DNA of 64,000 nt from Neostapfia colusana (lineage: Eukaryota; Streptophyta; Magnoliopsida; Poales; Poaceae), in NCBI GenBank assembly GCA_030760725.1, contig JASWHV010000008.1, positions 36,304,720-36,368,719 on the forward strand. Reading direction: 5' to 3'. Numbering within the stretch: the first letter of the stretch is position 1; every line of letters begins with the position of its first letter. The notes beneath the pieces are model-generated. The model did not search any database and had not been told where the DNA came from. It saw nothing but the letters and a program-made list of their open reading frames with translations. A program made the translations under genes and the position numbers. Positions 22,607 to 34,456 of this stretch are shown here, one piece after another.

Positions 22607-24132
22607 ACTGCAAAATGTAGTTGAGATGAGTTAAACAAGAACTCAGCAGTATGTGAGACTAATGAAAACATGAATATGTCAAAACTTTATAAAAGCAGTA
22701 ACAAAATTCATGTTTACACAACTCCTTAGTAGGCATCGCTATTCAGCCTATCTGTACAGGACAGACCTTTATGCACTATCTCCAGATTTTGATCTAATTA
22801 AGGCATTTTCATAACTCAAGTTGAATACCAAAGTTAAAGTTAACTTCAGTATCTTTCCAACGAGTACTCATATGCCCCCAGATCATCTCCGGATTAAAAG
22901 TTATGATTTTTCAAGTTTGACAGAATTCCTGGATAAAATTTGCCAGCACCTCCTTTGTACGTGGCTGATTTTATCACAGTTGTATATGTAAATACAATAA
23001 GAACCTGAACAAACTTTGAACTACAACAATGTTGCACATTTCATAACCTATCCAATGGTGTATCATAGGCTTCTTAATGGTTTCCCTATAGAAAGTTATG
23101 GCTTAAAAACAGAAAGGTCTAGAGAGGTTTTGTTGCTGTCCTGGTTCTGGACAGTTTACCTTCCTCTGAACTCTCTACCCATTTAGCATGTGATTTAGCT
23201 CTGGAGGTCTACAAATAAGTTGTATATCACTTGAAAATCTATCCATAACTGTATCATACACCTTAATTGGGTTAAGCTACCCAGAGTTATGCTCTGTTAA
23301 AGTCCAGCAAGAATTCCTGCCGAAAACAGAGCACTCTGTTTTTGAAATCTTTGAAGTCTAATCTTCCTCTCATTTGAATCTTAGCTCAAAATAAGAGTTC
23401 AGTAACTAATATTTGTTTCAAACTTCCATTTTTATTTGAAAGTTAGTTCATGAGTCATTTCTTCAAAGGAAAGGGGTTATTAAGTTTAGTACGGTGTCGA
23501 CGCACCGTAAGAAGCATGTCGGTACTACATAGCCTCGCCAAAAGAAAATCCTATCCGGATTATACCGGCATAAACGTGTCTTAGGTGGAACTAAAACGGT
23601 CACTCGCAAACGGGTACTATTCGTACTACGATTTCGTGGTTAACCCTGCACAAGTCACACTCAATCGTCAGGTCCGGCTGCACACCGAACCTGGTATCCA
23701 TACAGTTCTTACACCCGTCCGTCATCAGTCGCACAGGTGTTCTCAAGCCAAACACGCCTTAAGCTACGTGTTCATGTTACTAACCACGTGACGGGGTTTC
23801 CCAAATTGCACCACGCACACCTGGGACAGACGTTGCTCGAGTACCCCAAACGACATGAAGAGTCGTAGAGGATACTAAAGCGGATCGGGTTACCTGCCTC
23901 CCGTGGGGCTCCACCCTTCAGCTTGTGCGCACTGGTGGACAGCGCTTACTTGCACCCCCCCAAGACATAAATCGTCCCCAGATGCACGATTTTCTGACAT
24001 AACAAATAAGTTAGGTTGCCACCTTCATATTAAGCTAATAGTAATACTTATGTGGGCCTAGTACCGTATCCTCACCGTAACCTAAATTTTTGTCGTAATA
24101 CCTTCCTTATTCCGTGTGCTATTACCAATGCG
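22607..24132 (-). repeat. R3 5' leader with three ~194-nt degenerate units
   Basis: 1.5 kb untranslated leader between primer site and gag. Read on the plus strand, repeat anchors lie at about 22853 (CTTTCC), 23048 (CTATCC) and 23239 (CTATCC), spacings 195 and 191. Each is followed by a GTATCAT-like and an AGTTATG-like stretch. The part nearer the primer site (23480-24130) resembles the R6 leader (AAAATCCTATCCGG block). The gag-proximal end is ATTTTGCAG plus one base before the ATG. No ORF0 is present in this family. Confidence 0.65.
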
Positions 24133-24144
24133 GCTCTGATACCA
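24133..24144 (-). other. R3 primer binding site (tRNA-iMet)
   Basis: On the minus strand TGGTATCAGAGC begins two bases after the LTR end GCCTCA, complementary to the 3' end of plant initiator methionine tRNA. Confidence 0.92.
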
Positions 24145-24146
24145 GC

Positions 24147-27100
24147 TGAGGCGGACCCGTCAACCGAGACAGGCCACTCGCCCGGGAATCTCATTGGGTG
24201 GTGCCGTGTTGTGCGGCAACCAACAGCACATATATGAGGAACAATGTATTACATAAAACAATAGCGGAAGCTTACAAGTTTTTCTTTGTAAATACTTTAC
24301 ATCAAGTAACTACAGCGGAAGTCTATATCAACTCACGTCGAATAACTAAAAGCACTCGAGATGAAGTCCAGCCGTGGACTCCTCTTGCTAGCAACACGAA
24401 GACAAGCAGCAGCGGCTGGGTTCTCCATGTGTTACCTGACTCGGGAGTCCCCGAGTCTCACCGGACAACCTTCTTTTCAGCATCGTTGTTAACCTGCAAA
24501 ACCACTTATATAGCAAGCGTGAGCACATAGGCTCAGCAAGTCTGACCCGTCTCTCCTAAGCAAGAAACTCTACATGCACGACGGTTGCAATTGGGTTGGC
24601 TAGATTTGCATAAAGGACTCGCCTAAAGTCGATCCTTAACTTTCAGATTTTAAGCCTCATTGTGCAAACCTTGAGCCGAAAAGCATCACAACTCCACAAT
24701 CAAACAAGAAATGCTTTGTTGCGATGCTCCTAGCGCAAAGTGAAAGTAAAGTTTAATGAGCCTATCTCTAATTCAATCATGGTTGCAATACAAGTTATAG
24801 CACAGCCTTATCGAGTTCAAAAGAATAACCAGTTCAGTTCTTACTACGTCAAGACGCAGTGGGCAAGTATGCTCATATGACCGCGAGCGACGGTGATTCG
24901 AATCAGTACACGCCCGGACTACACGACATGTACACCCGTACTCCGACTTGCCGGCAGCAACCTCGACTGACGTTGTACGTGGCCACCTTTCCCAAGATCT
25001 TTCACATTGGACGCAGTCCAACTGCCCCGTGTACGCAAGCTCCCTCAAGGTACATACCCGCAGTGGTATGTTCTTGAGCGAGGTACCTCCTGCTACCCTG
25101 ACGCCAAAAGCCTAAGGCAGTTGGAAACGTTCCACTATGGATCTCCCAAGGTACATCGGTTTCCTGGGTCCCATATAGCCAGTATGCGCCCGGTACACAA
25201 CTCAAACTTGTCCAACAGGGCCAAACACGGACTGGCCTTAACCGACACAGGCAGGGCTATGCACGCACGGCCTGCAACCTGCTGCATCTAAACCTCCCTG
25301 CCCGGTCTCCATTTCTTATGTGTGAACTTTCCTCATCTTCTCTAAATTGGACCCGTTCCAAGTACACCAGCCCTAAACTCGCGAGTAGATTCCATCTACT
25401 CGTCTTCTACCGGACCTTTCCTACTAACATTAGCTTAGCCAAATTCCCTCGAGGAGTTGCTATTCTACCCTTTTTCTCTTAGGTGGTTCTGGTCATGCAA
25501 GTGAGGTTTTCAATATCATCTAGACGTAATGCAATCAACGATGCAAAGCTATGATCTTTACAAATGAAAATGCTTTATAAAACGGTTCAAATGCAAACCG
25601 GGGCTTGCCTGTTTTGCAGGTGACTAAGGTTACAATCAGTTAGTGACGACCACTTGAAGCTTGATCACTTGTTTTCCTCCCTCCTTGATCTTCACTTCAA
25701 GTCCTTCTCACCTTCTTCACGTATATGCTACACGATATGATCATGCATATGTATTTAATTGAAAAGCTTTTGCTCATAAGACCTAATGACAATTTTAAAA
25801 CTGGAATTTTGTTTAAGAATTTAAAATGACACTGGTGCTAGTGGTTTGGGTTGGGCTTAAACACTAAGATCAAATGTTAAGTGCTTTTCCCACTTAAGTG
25901 TTGATCACCTTAAGAGATTACACATGACAGTGGTGATCCAGAGCTCTAATGGAGCTGAGAATTTTCTTATGAGTTCCTTGTCACAAGAAAGTCCTCTGGA
26001 CCAAATGTTTGCACTTTTCATGGAGTGGTTTATTCAGAATAATTCTCTAAGTGTTTAGTCAAAGATGAATTAATTCTGAGGTAACACTCATGTTCATGTC
26101 AAACTCAGTGAACCACAATTTCCGTTATAGTTTATAGAGTCTACATGAATTTTCCTAGGATTTTGGAGCTAAGAATTTCCCAGAACTGAATTTACAAGTT
26201 TTTGGAAATTCTCTGAAAATGTTTCTGTATTCATTTGAATACAGGAACTTACAATCTGAATTACCCTGATCAATTCAACTCCAAATGAGCTGAAACTTTT
26301 ACAGGAGTCTAATAGCACCCTATAGAATATTCTGGAAAAATTTGAGGATTTTTGGATAAACCAAACTCACTCTAAAATTCTTTTGATGAAACGCTTTAAA
26401 GAATTTTCCAGAATTAAATAAAGACTTTCGTACAAATTTGGTTCCATATTTCGATAGAGTTTGTCAATCTGAATCTAACCCAATTTGAATCACTAATTTT
26501 GGAGGTTCCTAGCAAAAGTTATGCTCTTCTAAAGTTTGGGGAAAAATCAGGAATTTGAATAAATCCGGGAAATGTTTAAACCTGACTGTGGCCCACGGGG
26601 CACGTGTCAGCTGCTGAGAGAGTGCCACACGGGGTCACAGGGTCATTTCCCGCGCTGTCACAATTGATCCCGCGCCACAGAGTATCTGGCCCACTGTTTC
26701 CGTGTGACTGACGCGTGGGGCCGGCGAGGTCTTCTTCTACCTCCCACTCCCGCGCGATCCCGCCGCCGGGCTAGCTCCGGGATCGGCCGTCCGACAACCC
26801 CTGACGCTGAAACTTGCCGCCAGCCCCTAATTCAACGTGAGGAACACGCTGGTGGGGTTTGTTCGAGCTGGCACGGCCCCCAAACTAGCCCGCGACGGCG
26901 CAACGGTTCGGACGAAGTCCGGCGACGTCGCCCCGACGCCCTAAGCCTTCTAGGCTTCAGTTTCCAAGCTCTAGAGCACCGGCGGACGCTAAGGAACATC
27001 GACATGGGAATACAATGGCTCAGAAACGGTTCTAAATTAGGGTTCACCGTGCACCCGAACCTTTCCGCCATAGTCGCCGTCGTAAAGACTGGAAATACGT

Positions 27101-28397
27101 CGTGCACAGTGTGTTTTATGCGGGGTTTCAAAAGCAAACTTGTGCGTCCTTACGTCTAGCCCTCGTGTGCGAAGTTTCAGGCTATCTAGACCATAATCAA
27201 CTGGGAATTTCTCGAAAACGTACCGGAAGGTCGGTTTGCACCGATCGGGAGAAATTCTCGGAATTCCCTGCCGACGATCCACGGTTGATCCTGAGCTTCG
27301 GGGGTGAGTTGCCTGGATGTCGCGCGCGCCCAGAGATGGCCTAGCTCGGTCGTAACAAGCCGCGGTTGAAGCTGCCCACAAGAGCACTTGCTCTCGGTTC
27401 TATGGCGGCTGCCGTGGAAACTCGCCGTTCTCGGTGCGGAGAGCGTGAACCCGCTCAGTGATGGCTCGAGGATGTTGTGGGGTGTTCTGCGGTGCAGTTT
27501 TGCTGCTCAGCTGCGGCTGGCACACGCGCCAGGCGGTAGTCGATCGACCGAGAGCTCAGCGGTGGTTCTCGGTTGGTTTCTCCCGTGAGGGAGGAAGGAG
27601 CTGTGGTGTCTCGATGATAAGAGCGAACAGGAGGCCGGGAGAGGTATAGGCCGGTCGGGCGGCTCTCCAGCGCGACGAAATTCCACCAGGAGGTGGCTGC
27701 CGGCTGAGCTCGGTGTCGAGCGGAGCTGCGCCCGTCGGTGTCGGGTGCCGACTAAAGGAGGCAAACAGAGACCCAACACTGAGATCTTTTGCAAATTTTC
27801 AGTTCACACAATGACATGTGGGACCCACTGATCAGTCCTCCTTATCCCCTCTCCAAATATCTCCCAAGTTTGAATGTTGAGTGAATTCAATTGTGGGAAT
27901 TCAAATCTGGTATGCATTTGGATAATTGGGCAAGTTTCATCCAAATTCAAATATGCATTTGAATTCTTTGTCATTTAAAGTCCATTTTGCAAAATGGGTT
28001 GCAAACTATTTTCATAAACCATGAAACTTTGCACACCCCCTAATTTGGACCCAAGGAATTCAAATATGAAATCTGATTTTTATTTTGGCTGCTGCAAATG
28101 AGATTTGTAGCACAACAGTTTTGAATCCCATTGTGTTGTTCTCATTTGAATTTTTGTTTGAACAAATTGTTCTAAATCTGATTTTTGCTTCCTCACACAT
28201 ATGGGAACTTCCCATCCTTGTTTTAGACCCCTCTAGGGTCCCAAGTTCTCAAATAAACATTTGACTTGTGTGAAGAAAACCCTCATGTGGGTTATCACAT
28301 GTGGGGAAAAGCTTTAACAAGTCCTAAATTTCATACATGTGAAACCAACTTTTGCAAATAAGTGTTTCTTTGTATTCATAATTTTGGGACCTTTACA
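24147..28397 (-). repeat. R3 5' LTR (family A, 4251 bp, complete)
   Basis: Minus strand from TGTAAAGGTCCC (28397) to TCCGCCTCA (24147). Contents: GTGGGACCCAC at 27818-27828 about 570 bp in; a GC-rich core of about 1.2 kb; the intact stem-loop at 25382-25402 with arms CGAGTAGAT and ATCTACTCG; and the GCAAGCCCCGG block near 25600. No TATA box is evident near the core. No protein-coding content. Confidence 0.92.
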
Positions 28398-28910
28398 GTA
28401 AACACCATCAACATGGTCATTAGAGAATAAACTCACAAAATGCAAAAGTTGCATTTCCCACATGCATCATCTAGGGGCTGAGCATATGAAAAACTCCAAC
28501 ACCTTGCTAGGAATGCTCATGCCAAAATTCACCCAAATCCAAAACCTTGTTGAGGTATTTTTGGGTATAACTAGAAAGGGGTTAGTTTGAACCCAAATTC
28601 AAATTCAATCTGTTTCCATCCCATGAATTCAAAAGTTGTAAGCATATTATTGCTCAGCACATTTTTGTGACCTCACCCACCAATTTTCACTCCATTTGGA
28701 GTTGATCTTGACATGAGCTAAGTTTAACAAATTCAAACTTCATTTGAATTTCAAACTGCATATGTGCTGAAAATTAATTCAAACACTTCACAATTTGAAT
28801 TCTATCAACTCCAAATGGGCATTTGGTAGATAATTCAAATTCTACAGGGTATTAGGGGTGTTACTGTTTGTAGCAGTGGGAGGAAGTTAATTTCAGAGGT
28901 TAAAAGGAGG

Positions 28911-28921
28911 GTGGGACCCAC
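28911..28921. promoter_or_regulatory. GTGGGNCCCAC palindrome in R2 3' LTR
   Basis: GTGGGACCCAC followed by GTGTCAGC. The paralogous site in R4 is at 32557-32567. Confidence 0.5.
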
Positions 28922-31084
28922 GTGTCAGCATCAATAGCCAAATCAACCGACTGAGGAACTCAGCCCGGTTTCTTGCGCCGACTCGGGCTGCCGCCACGGC
29001 GAGGATCGGTTGGGACAGCAGCTGGTTGCCGCCCCCGACCACTGAACCGCCTCACCCTTCCTCTTATCCCCGCAGCGGAGCCAAACCGAGGCATTACCGA
29101 TCGTTTCTTCGCTCTCGCACAAGAAAAACATCACCTCACCGCCGCTCGCTCGGAGTTGATTAGAGAATCAGTGATCACATCCTCTCCACTCGCTCCAAGC
29201 TGAAAAACGGTACTAGAGACTCTCCTCTTCCTTCCCCGTCGTAGGAATTAGCCGAGTTCAGATGATCTCGCCCATACCGAAAGTTCTTCCCAGTGACCTA
29301 AGTTTGTCGCACCTCAGGCTCCCGTGGACAGCCCAAACGGGATGGTGCCACGCCCAAGCTAAGGCGTCCTCAGACGTGTTAGAGTCTGGTGCTGCTCACC
29401 CGCAAACCACAGCCTGAGTGTTTGATCACCGGCGATGGATTTCAGTTTTCCCTTTCATTCGGCGCAGACTGACCTTCGGGTGCGGATCTGCAAAATTGTC
29501 GCTCCATAGTTGTTTAGAGATCATCAAACTGCTCCTACACGAGCTAGGCTTGGTAGCGATCAACTTTCCTTTGCAGCCCTGGCAAGAAAATCTTGGTAGA
29601 CCGGCCAGTTCTAGCTTTTCTACCAGTGCTAATGGAGGAAGCTGTCGGGCGCACGGTGAGGGCTTACCTAGGACCTCTCCTGAGCAGCCTCGAGCCCATT
29701 CCGAGCTTCCCTAGGGTCCACTGATGCTCTACGGCCTATTGCTCGATCGTTTGAGAGGCTCAGAAGCCCGGTCGATGCGGCTGAAGTTCTTCCGAAGCCG
29801 TCGCTCGTCACAGGTTGTGTTCCGGTGATTGTCACGACGAGCTTAGCCCAGCATCGAGTTCCCCGGGTGGAATGAGGCAGAGGCGGACAGGATCATGGAG
29901 TTTGGCACACGGCAGAGGCCACCGGCGAGCACTCCGGCGAGGGTTCGCGGCGGCCGAGCGCGAGAGGCCGGAGGTAGACGAAGCCCCGGTCCCACGTGTC
30001 AGCGGCCGATATTTTAAACTGGGGATTAGCTGTGGCACCGGATCAGGTGTGGCTGCGCACGAAAGACTCCATAGACCCGTGTGTCGACTGCTGAGAAGTG
30101 GACACGTAGCCCCGGTCCCACGCGCAGTGACTTAAACATTTCCTCAATTTTCAGATTTAGTTCAAACTTCAAACCCACATAACTTTGGCTAGGAAACTCT
30201 AAATCGAGGGAACCAAATTTTGTTGGATTCATCTCTCTGAGTACATTCCAACAAATCAAGTTTCACTTCATGAAAATCCTTAGTTCTCCAGAATTAATTC
30301 TTCAAAATTTAAAATGTTTATAATTTTAACTGGAGAACCCTTTGGGGTAAAGTTCTGAAAATTTGCTAGGATGTCACCAAAATATCCCGGAGCTACTATA
30401 AAAATTTCAGATCCATTTGAGCTAATTTGATCCACCTAATGGTGTTATTAATAAAACTGTTCCAGAGAAAATAGAAAATGTCCAGAAACATTTTCAGAAT
30501 TTCTCTGAAATTGTTTAGCTCATATTAGAACCCTCTGAAAATCTAGTTTTCAGAAAGTCATGGCTTGATCCATGAAAATCCGTACAACAGCCTAGGAGCT
30601 CCAATGAAGGCCAAGTACATAATTATTTGTGGAGAGCTCAAATGAGCTTTGCTGCATGAAACTTGGCCAAGTCTCTGTTTAGGTTGTATCCAAATCACAG
30701 TAAAAAATTCAGAGTCATTGGGTCTGTCTAGCAAGGCTTATAACTCTCACAAGTTTAACTTCAATTCAAATGCATCTAAATTAACAAATATTGTATTTAT
30801 CATATGTAGTCGCAAAAGTTAAGGAGGAACCCAAAGTCTTAGACTTCGGCACTCCAGAGGAGCAGCTAGCCTACGACCAAGAGCAGCAAGGCAAGCTCCG
30901 GTTTACAATAAACCTTTTTACAAATTTTATTGTTTGGGAACTTACTTTTACCACTCACTTAATTCTTGCATTAGAGTCTTATTTGAAACCCAAATGCATA
31001 GCCAAGAAAACCATGGGTTTGGATTAGGTTTGAAAACCTCGTTAGCTACTTCAATGCTAAGATAGTGTAGGATTCGGTACAAGT

Positions 31085-31104
31085 CGAGTAGTTGGAACTA
31101 CTCG
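31085..31104 (+). other. Conserved LTR stem-loop, family B
   Basis: Arms CGAGTAGTT and AACTACTCG around GG. Cognate structures occur in R3 (25382-25402), R5 (34437-34456) and R6 (38974-38992, 39003-39023). Confidence 0.6.
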
Positions 31105-31947
31105 AGAGAATAGGCTAGAGGTACATTTCTCAGGTAAAGATAGCAAATGAAACACATGGCAAGAAAAATAAGACCGAGCGGAGAGAAAGGGCAGCAGGAC
31201 TTTGGTGCCTGGGTGCCATAGCTCCGCTTGTGTCGATTGAGGACCGAGCCGTGCGCGGGCCTGTTGAACAAGCTAGAACAGTACCGAAGACCTAACGACT
31301 ATATGGGAACAAGAAAACCGATGTAACTCGGGTACCTGGGTGTTGAGGCATAGCTGGTCGTTCATAGGGTAGGTTGAGAGCTCAAGGTGTAAATCGGCTG
31401 GTGGCACTGTGGATGCGTGTGCAGAGACCTCTTGCTCGGGATGATTGGACCGGTTAAACATTTGGCTGATGGGTGAAAGGTGGTTGCGTACGACGTCCGT
31501 GATGGTTGCTGTAGGCAACATTGAGTACGGGTGTACGTGACGGGTTATTCGGGTAACCCTGCAGGTGTAAATCGATTATAATCACCGTCCCTCATGGTCA
31601 GTGAGTACCACTTGTTCACTGTACGATGACGTAGAAAGAACAGGCTAGATATATGTTAAAAGTTTGCTGCTTTCAAAGATATATATTGCTTGTTAAATGA
31701 CTTGTTGTAGTTTAGAGCTAATTAAAGTTCCTTTCAACTTTGGGCAAAGTACATGATAGAAATGTGTTTCTTGTTTGATTGCAGCTCTCTCATGTGCCTT
31801 AGCGTAAGGTTTTCCACAACCTGCAGCTAAAACTTGAAAGTAAGGTTCCAATAATTAGGCGAGTCCTTTGCAACTTATTGACCTCATGTACCCTAAACCC
31901 TTCATGTAGAAGTTTCATGTATAGGAGAGACGGTTCAGTCTTGTTGA

Positions 31948-31952
31948 GCCAT
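31948..31952. repeat. Predicted target duplication GCCAT left of R4
   Basis: GCCAT immediately precedes the R4 LTR start. The R2 LTR text is interrupted here: R5's LTR continues past the same GAGCCAT into other sequence. The partner copy would be outside the window. Confidence 0.45.
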
Positions 31953-33229
31953 TGTAAGGGCCTAAGTTTTTGGCACATATTCAAAGTGTTCATCACCACA
32001 CACACCCTTCATTTGAAGAAAATTGATGAACACATTTGAAGAGCAAGTAACCACCATACACATGCTCATTAGGGAATAAACCCACAAAATGCAAAAGTGG
32101 CATTTTCCACATGCATCATCTAGGGGCTGAGCATATGAAAAACTCCAACACCTTGCTAGGAAGGCTCATGCCAAAATTTACCAAAACCCAAAACCTTTTG
32201 AGGTCTTTTTGGGTATAACTAGAAAGAGGGTGATTTGAACTCAAATTCAAATTCAAACTATTTCCATCCCATGAATTCAAAAGTGGGAGGCATATTATTA
32301 CTCAGCACACTTTTGTGAGCTCACACACCAATTTTCACTCCATTTGGAGTTGATCTTGACATGAGCTAAGTTTAGCAAATTCAAACTTTATTTGAATTTC
32401 AAACTACATATGTGCTGAAATTTAGTCAAACAAAAACCAGTTTGAATTATATCCAATTCAAATGGCCCAGGGGTAGATAATTCAAATGACCAGGGTTAAT
32501 TGGGTCTCTACTGTTTAGAGCAGTGGGGAAATTTAATTTCAGAGGTTAAACCCTGGGTGGGACCCACTAGTCAGTCTCAGCAGCAAAAACAACCGACTAA
32601 AGCCCGAGCTCGGTTACTCGCGCGCGAGCCAGCAGCCGCCATGGCGAAGGATCGACCGGGACAGCAGTTGCTTGCCGCCCCAAGTCGCTGAACCGCCTCG
32701 CGGCCTTCTTATATCCGCAGACGACCTGATCGGAGGCAGAACCGCTCGCTTCTCTGCTCCCTCACGCAAGAAATGTAGCTTTTGCCACCGCTCTCTTGGT
32801 TGATCGGAAAAGCCCACGATCACAGCCTCTCCACTCCCTCCAAGCTGCAAAGCGGTACGAGAGGATCTCCTTCTCCTTCCCCATTGCTGGAAATTGGCTG
32901 AACTCGGTTGATCTCGCCCCTACCGAGGGTTCTTTTCGGCAACCTAAGTCCGCCGCACTTCTGGCTCCCGTGGACAGCGCGAACGGGAGGGTGTTACGCC
33001 CAAGCTAAGGCGTCCCCAGACGTGTTAGAGACTGGTGCTGCTCACCCCAGAGCCACAGCCCGAGTGTTTGATCACCGGTGACGAATTCATTTTTCTCTTT
33101 CACTCGGCGCAGACCGACCTTCGGGTGCGGATCCGACAAATTCTCACCCTATAGTTGTTTAGAGACCCTCAAACTGTTCCTACATGATCTAGGCTTAGTG
33201 GCACACAAGTTAGCTTCACAACACCTAGC
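31953..33229 (+). repeat. R4: start of a family B LTR, interrupted by R5
   Basis: Begins TGTAAGGGCC, the family B LTR terminus also seen at the R5 ends, and matches the first about 1.3 kb of family B LTRs, including GTGGGACCCAC at 32557-32567. It is interrupted by R5 at the ATGAG duplication (33230-33234). The rest should continue right after 64000. Whether R4 is a full element or a solo LTR cannot be told. Confidence 0.8.
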
Positions 33230-33234
33230 ATGAG
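33230..33234. repeat. R5 target site duplication, left copy (ATGAG)
   Basis: ATGAG precedes the LTR terminus TGACACGACC. The same ATGAG occupies 63996-64000 after the terminus CTTACA. Confidence 0.9.
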
Positions 33235-34436
33235 TGACACGACCCCACGGTCTTGTCGAGACAGGATCACGCTGATGGGTGCTGCGTTGCACAGCACCGG
33301 ATAACAAACATCAAAGGTACAAAGCGGAAGCAAAGTTTTATTACATAAACAAACCAGTTTATGAACATCTTTACAACAAAATATTCCAGACAACACTCAC
33401 GGGCGTAGACTATGCATCGAGTTCACGTTCAGCCCGTGAACGTGTCCCCGCTAGCATGCACACACACTAACACGGCGGCGTGCACGACATCCACTCGACG
33501 GGGTTCCCCTCCTGGGGTTCCATCTCCTCCTCGTGAGTCCCTTCCTCATAGCCCCCTGCAAAAGCTTCAAACACATGCAGTGAGCACGATGGCTCAGCAT
33601 GTCTGACCCGTCTCTCCTATACATGAAACTTCTACATGATGGGTATAGGTTAAATGAAGTAAAATACGTTGCAAAGGACTCGCCTAATTAGTGGAACCTT
33701 ACTTTCAAGTTTTAGCAGCAGGTGGTGGAGAACCTTACGCTAAGGCACATGAGAGAGCCGCAATCAAACAAGAAACACATTTCTCTCATGAACTTTGCCC
33801 AAAGTTGAAAAGAACTTTAATTAGCTCTAAACTACAACAAGACATTAACAAGCAAGGTATATCTTTCCAATCAGCAAACTTTTAACATGTATCTAGCATG
33901 TTCTTTCTACGTCACGGTACAGTGAACAAGTGGTACTCACTGACCGCGAGGGACGGCGATTATAATCGATTTACACCTGCAGGGTTACCCGAATAACCCG
34001 TCACGTACACCCGTACTAGATGTTGCCTACAGCAACCATCACGGACGTCATACGCAACCACCTTTCACCCGTCAGCCAAATGTTGAACTGGTCCAATCGT
34101 CCCGAGCAAGAGGTCTCTGCGCACGTATCCACAGTGCCGCCAGCCGATTTACACTTCGAGCCCTCAACCTACCCTCTGAACGACCAGCTATGCCTCAACA
34201 CCCAGCTACCCGAGTTACATCGGTTTCCCGGTTCCCATATAGCCGGTAGGTCTTCGGTACTGTTCTAGCTTGTTCAACAGGCCCGCACACGGCTCGGTCC
34301 TCAATCGACACAAGCGGAGCTATAGCACCCAGGCCCCAAAGTCCTGCTGACCTTACTCTCCGCTCAGTCTCGATTTTCTCGCCTTGAGTTTCATTTGCTA
34401 TCTCTACCTGAGTCGAGTGCCTCTAGCCTATCCTCG

Positions 34437-34456
34437 CGAGTAGTTCCGACTACTCG
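34437..34456 (-). other. Conserved LTR stem-loop in R5
   Basis: Eight-base arms CGAGTAGT and ACTACTCG around TCCG, a perfect inverted repeat. Confidence 0.6.

Larger units (their letters stand above)
14414..28397 (-). mobile_element. R3: family A chromovirus, antisense to window, 3' end truncated
   Basis: On the minus strand: 5' LTR 28397-24147, primer site 24144-24133, leader, one gag-pro-pol frame 22606-18113, polypurine tract, then 3' LTR 18040-14414, which lacks its last about 631 bp. It inserted into the 3' LTR of R2: GTAAA (28398-28402) is the surviving target-duplication copy, while the other copy was lost with the truncation. The two LTRs differ at roughly 2% of sites by eye. Same family as R1. 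Confidence 0.92.
28398..31952 (+). repeat. R2 3' LTR (family B), split by R3 and R4
   Basis: Family B LTR sequence in sense orientation beginning about 94 bp into the LTR (compare 32047 in R4) and running to 31952, where the R4 LTR begins. It contains GTGGGACCCAC at 28911-28921, a GC-rich core, an 81-bp segment 30810-30890 between CATATGTAG and GCAAGCTCCGG, and the stem-loop 31085-31104 (arms CGAGTAGT/ACTACTCG). Placed as R2's 3' LTR because orientation and family fit and R3 separates it from R2 pol. The remaining end of this LTR should lie beyond the window. Confidence 0.8.

Noticed and set aside
23460..24130. tRNA-like or coding content in the primer-side part of the R3 leader
   Set aside because: Similarity to the R6 leader shows a shared untranslated leader; no cloverleaf or conserved frame found.
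30791..31027. 78-codon sense ORF in the R2 3' LTR as a stand-alone gene
   Set aside because: Only the 81-nt part before GCAAG is conserved with R5; the rest is not. Kept as an exon-like segment, not a gene.
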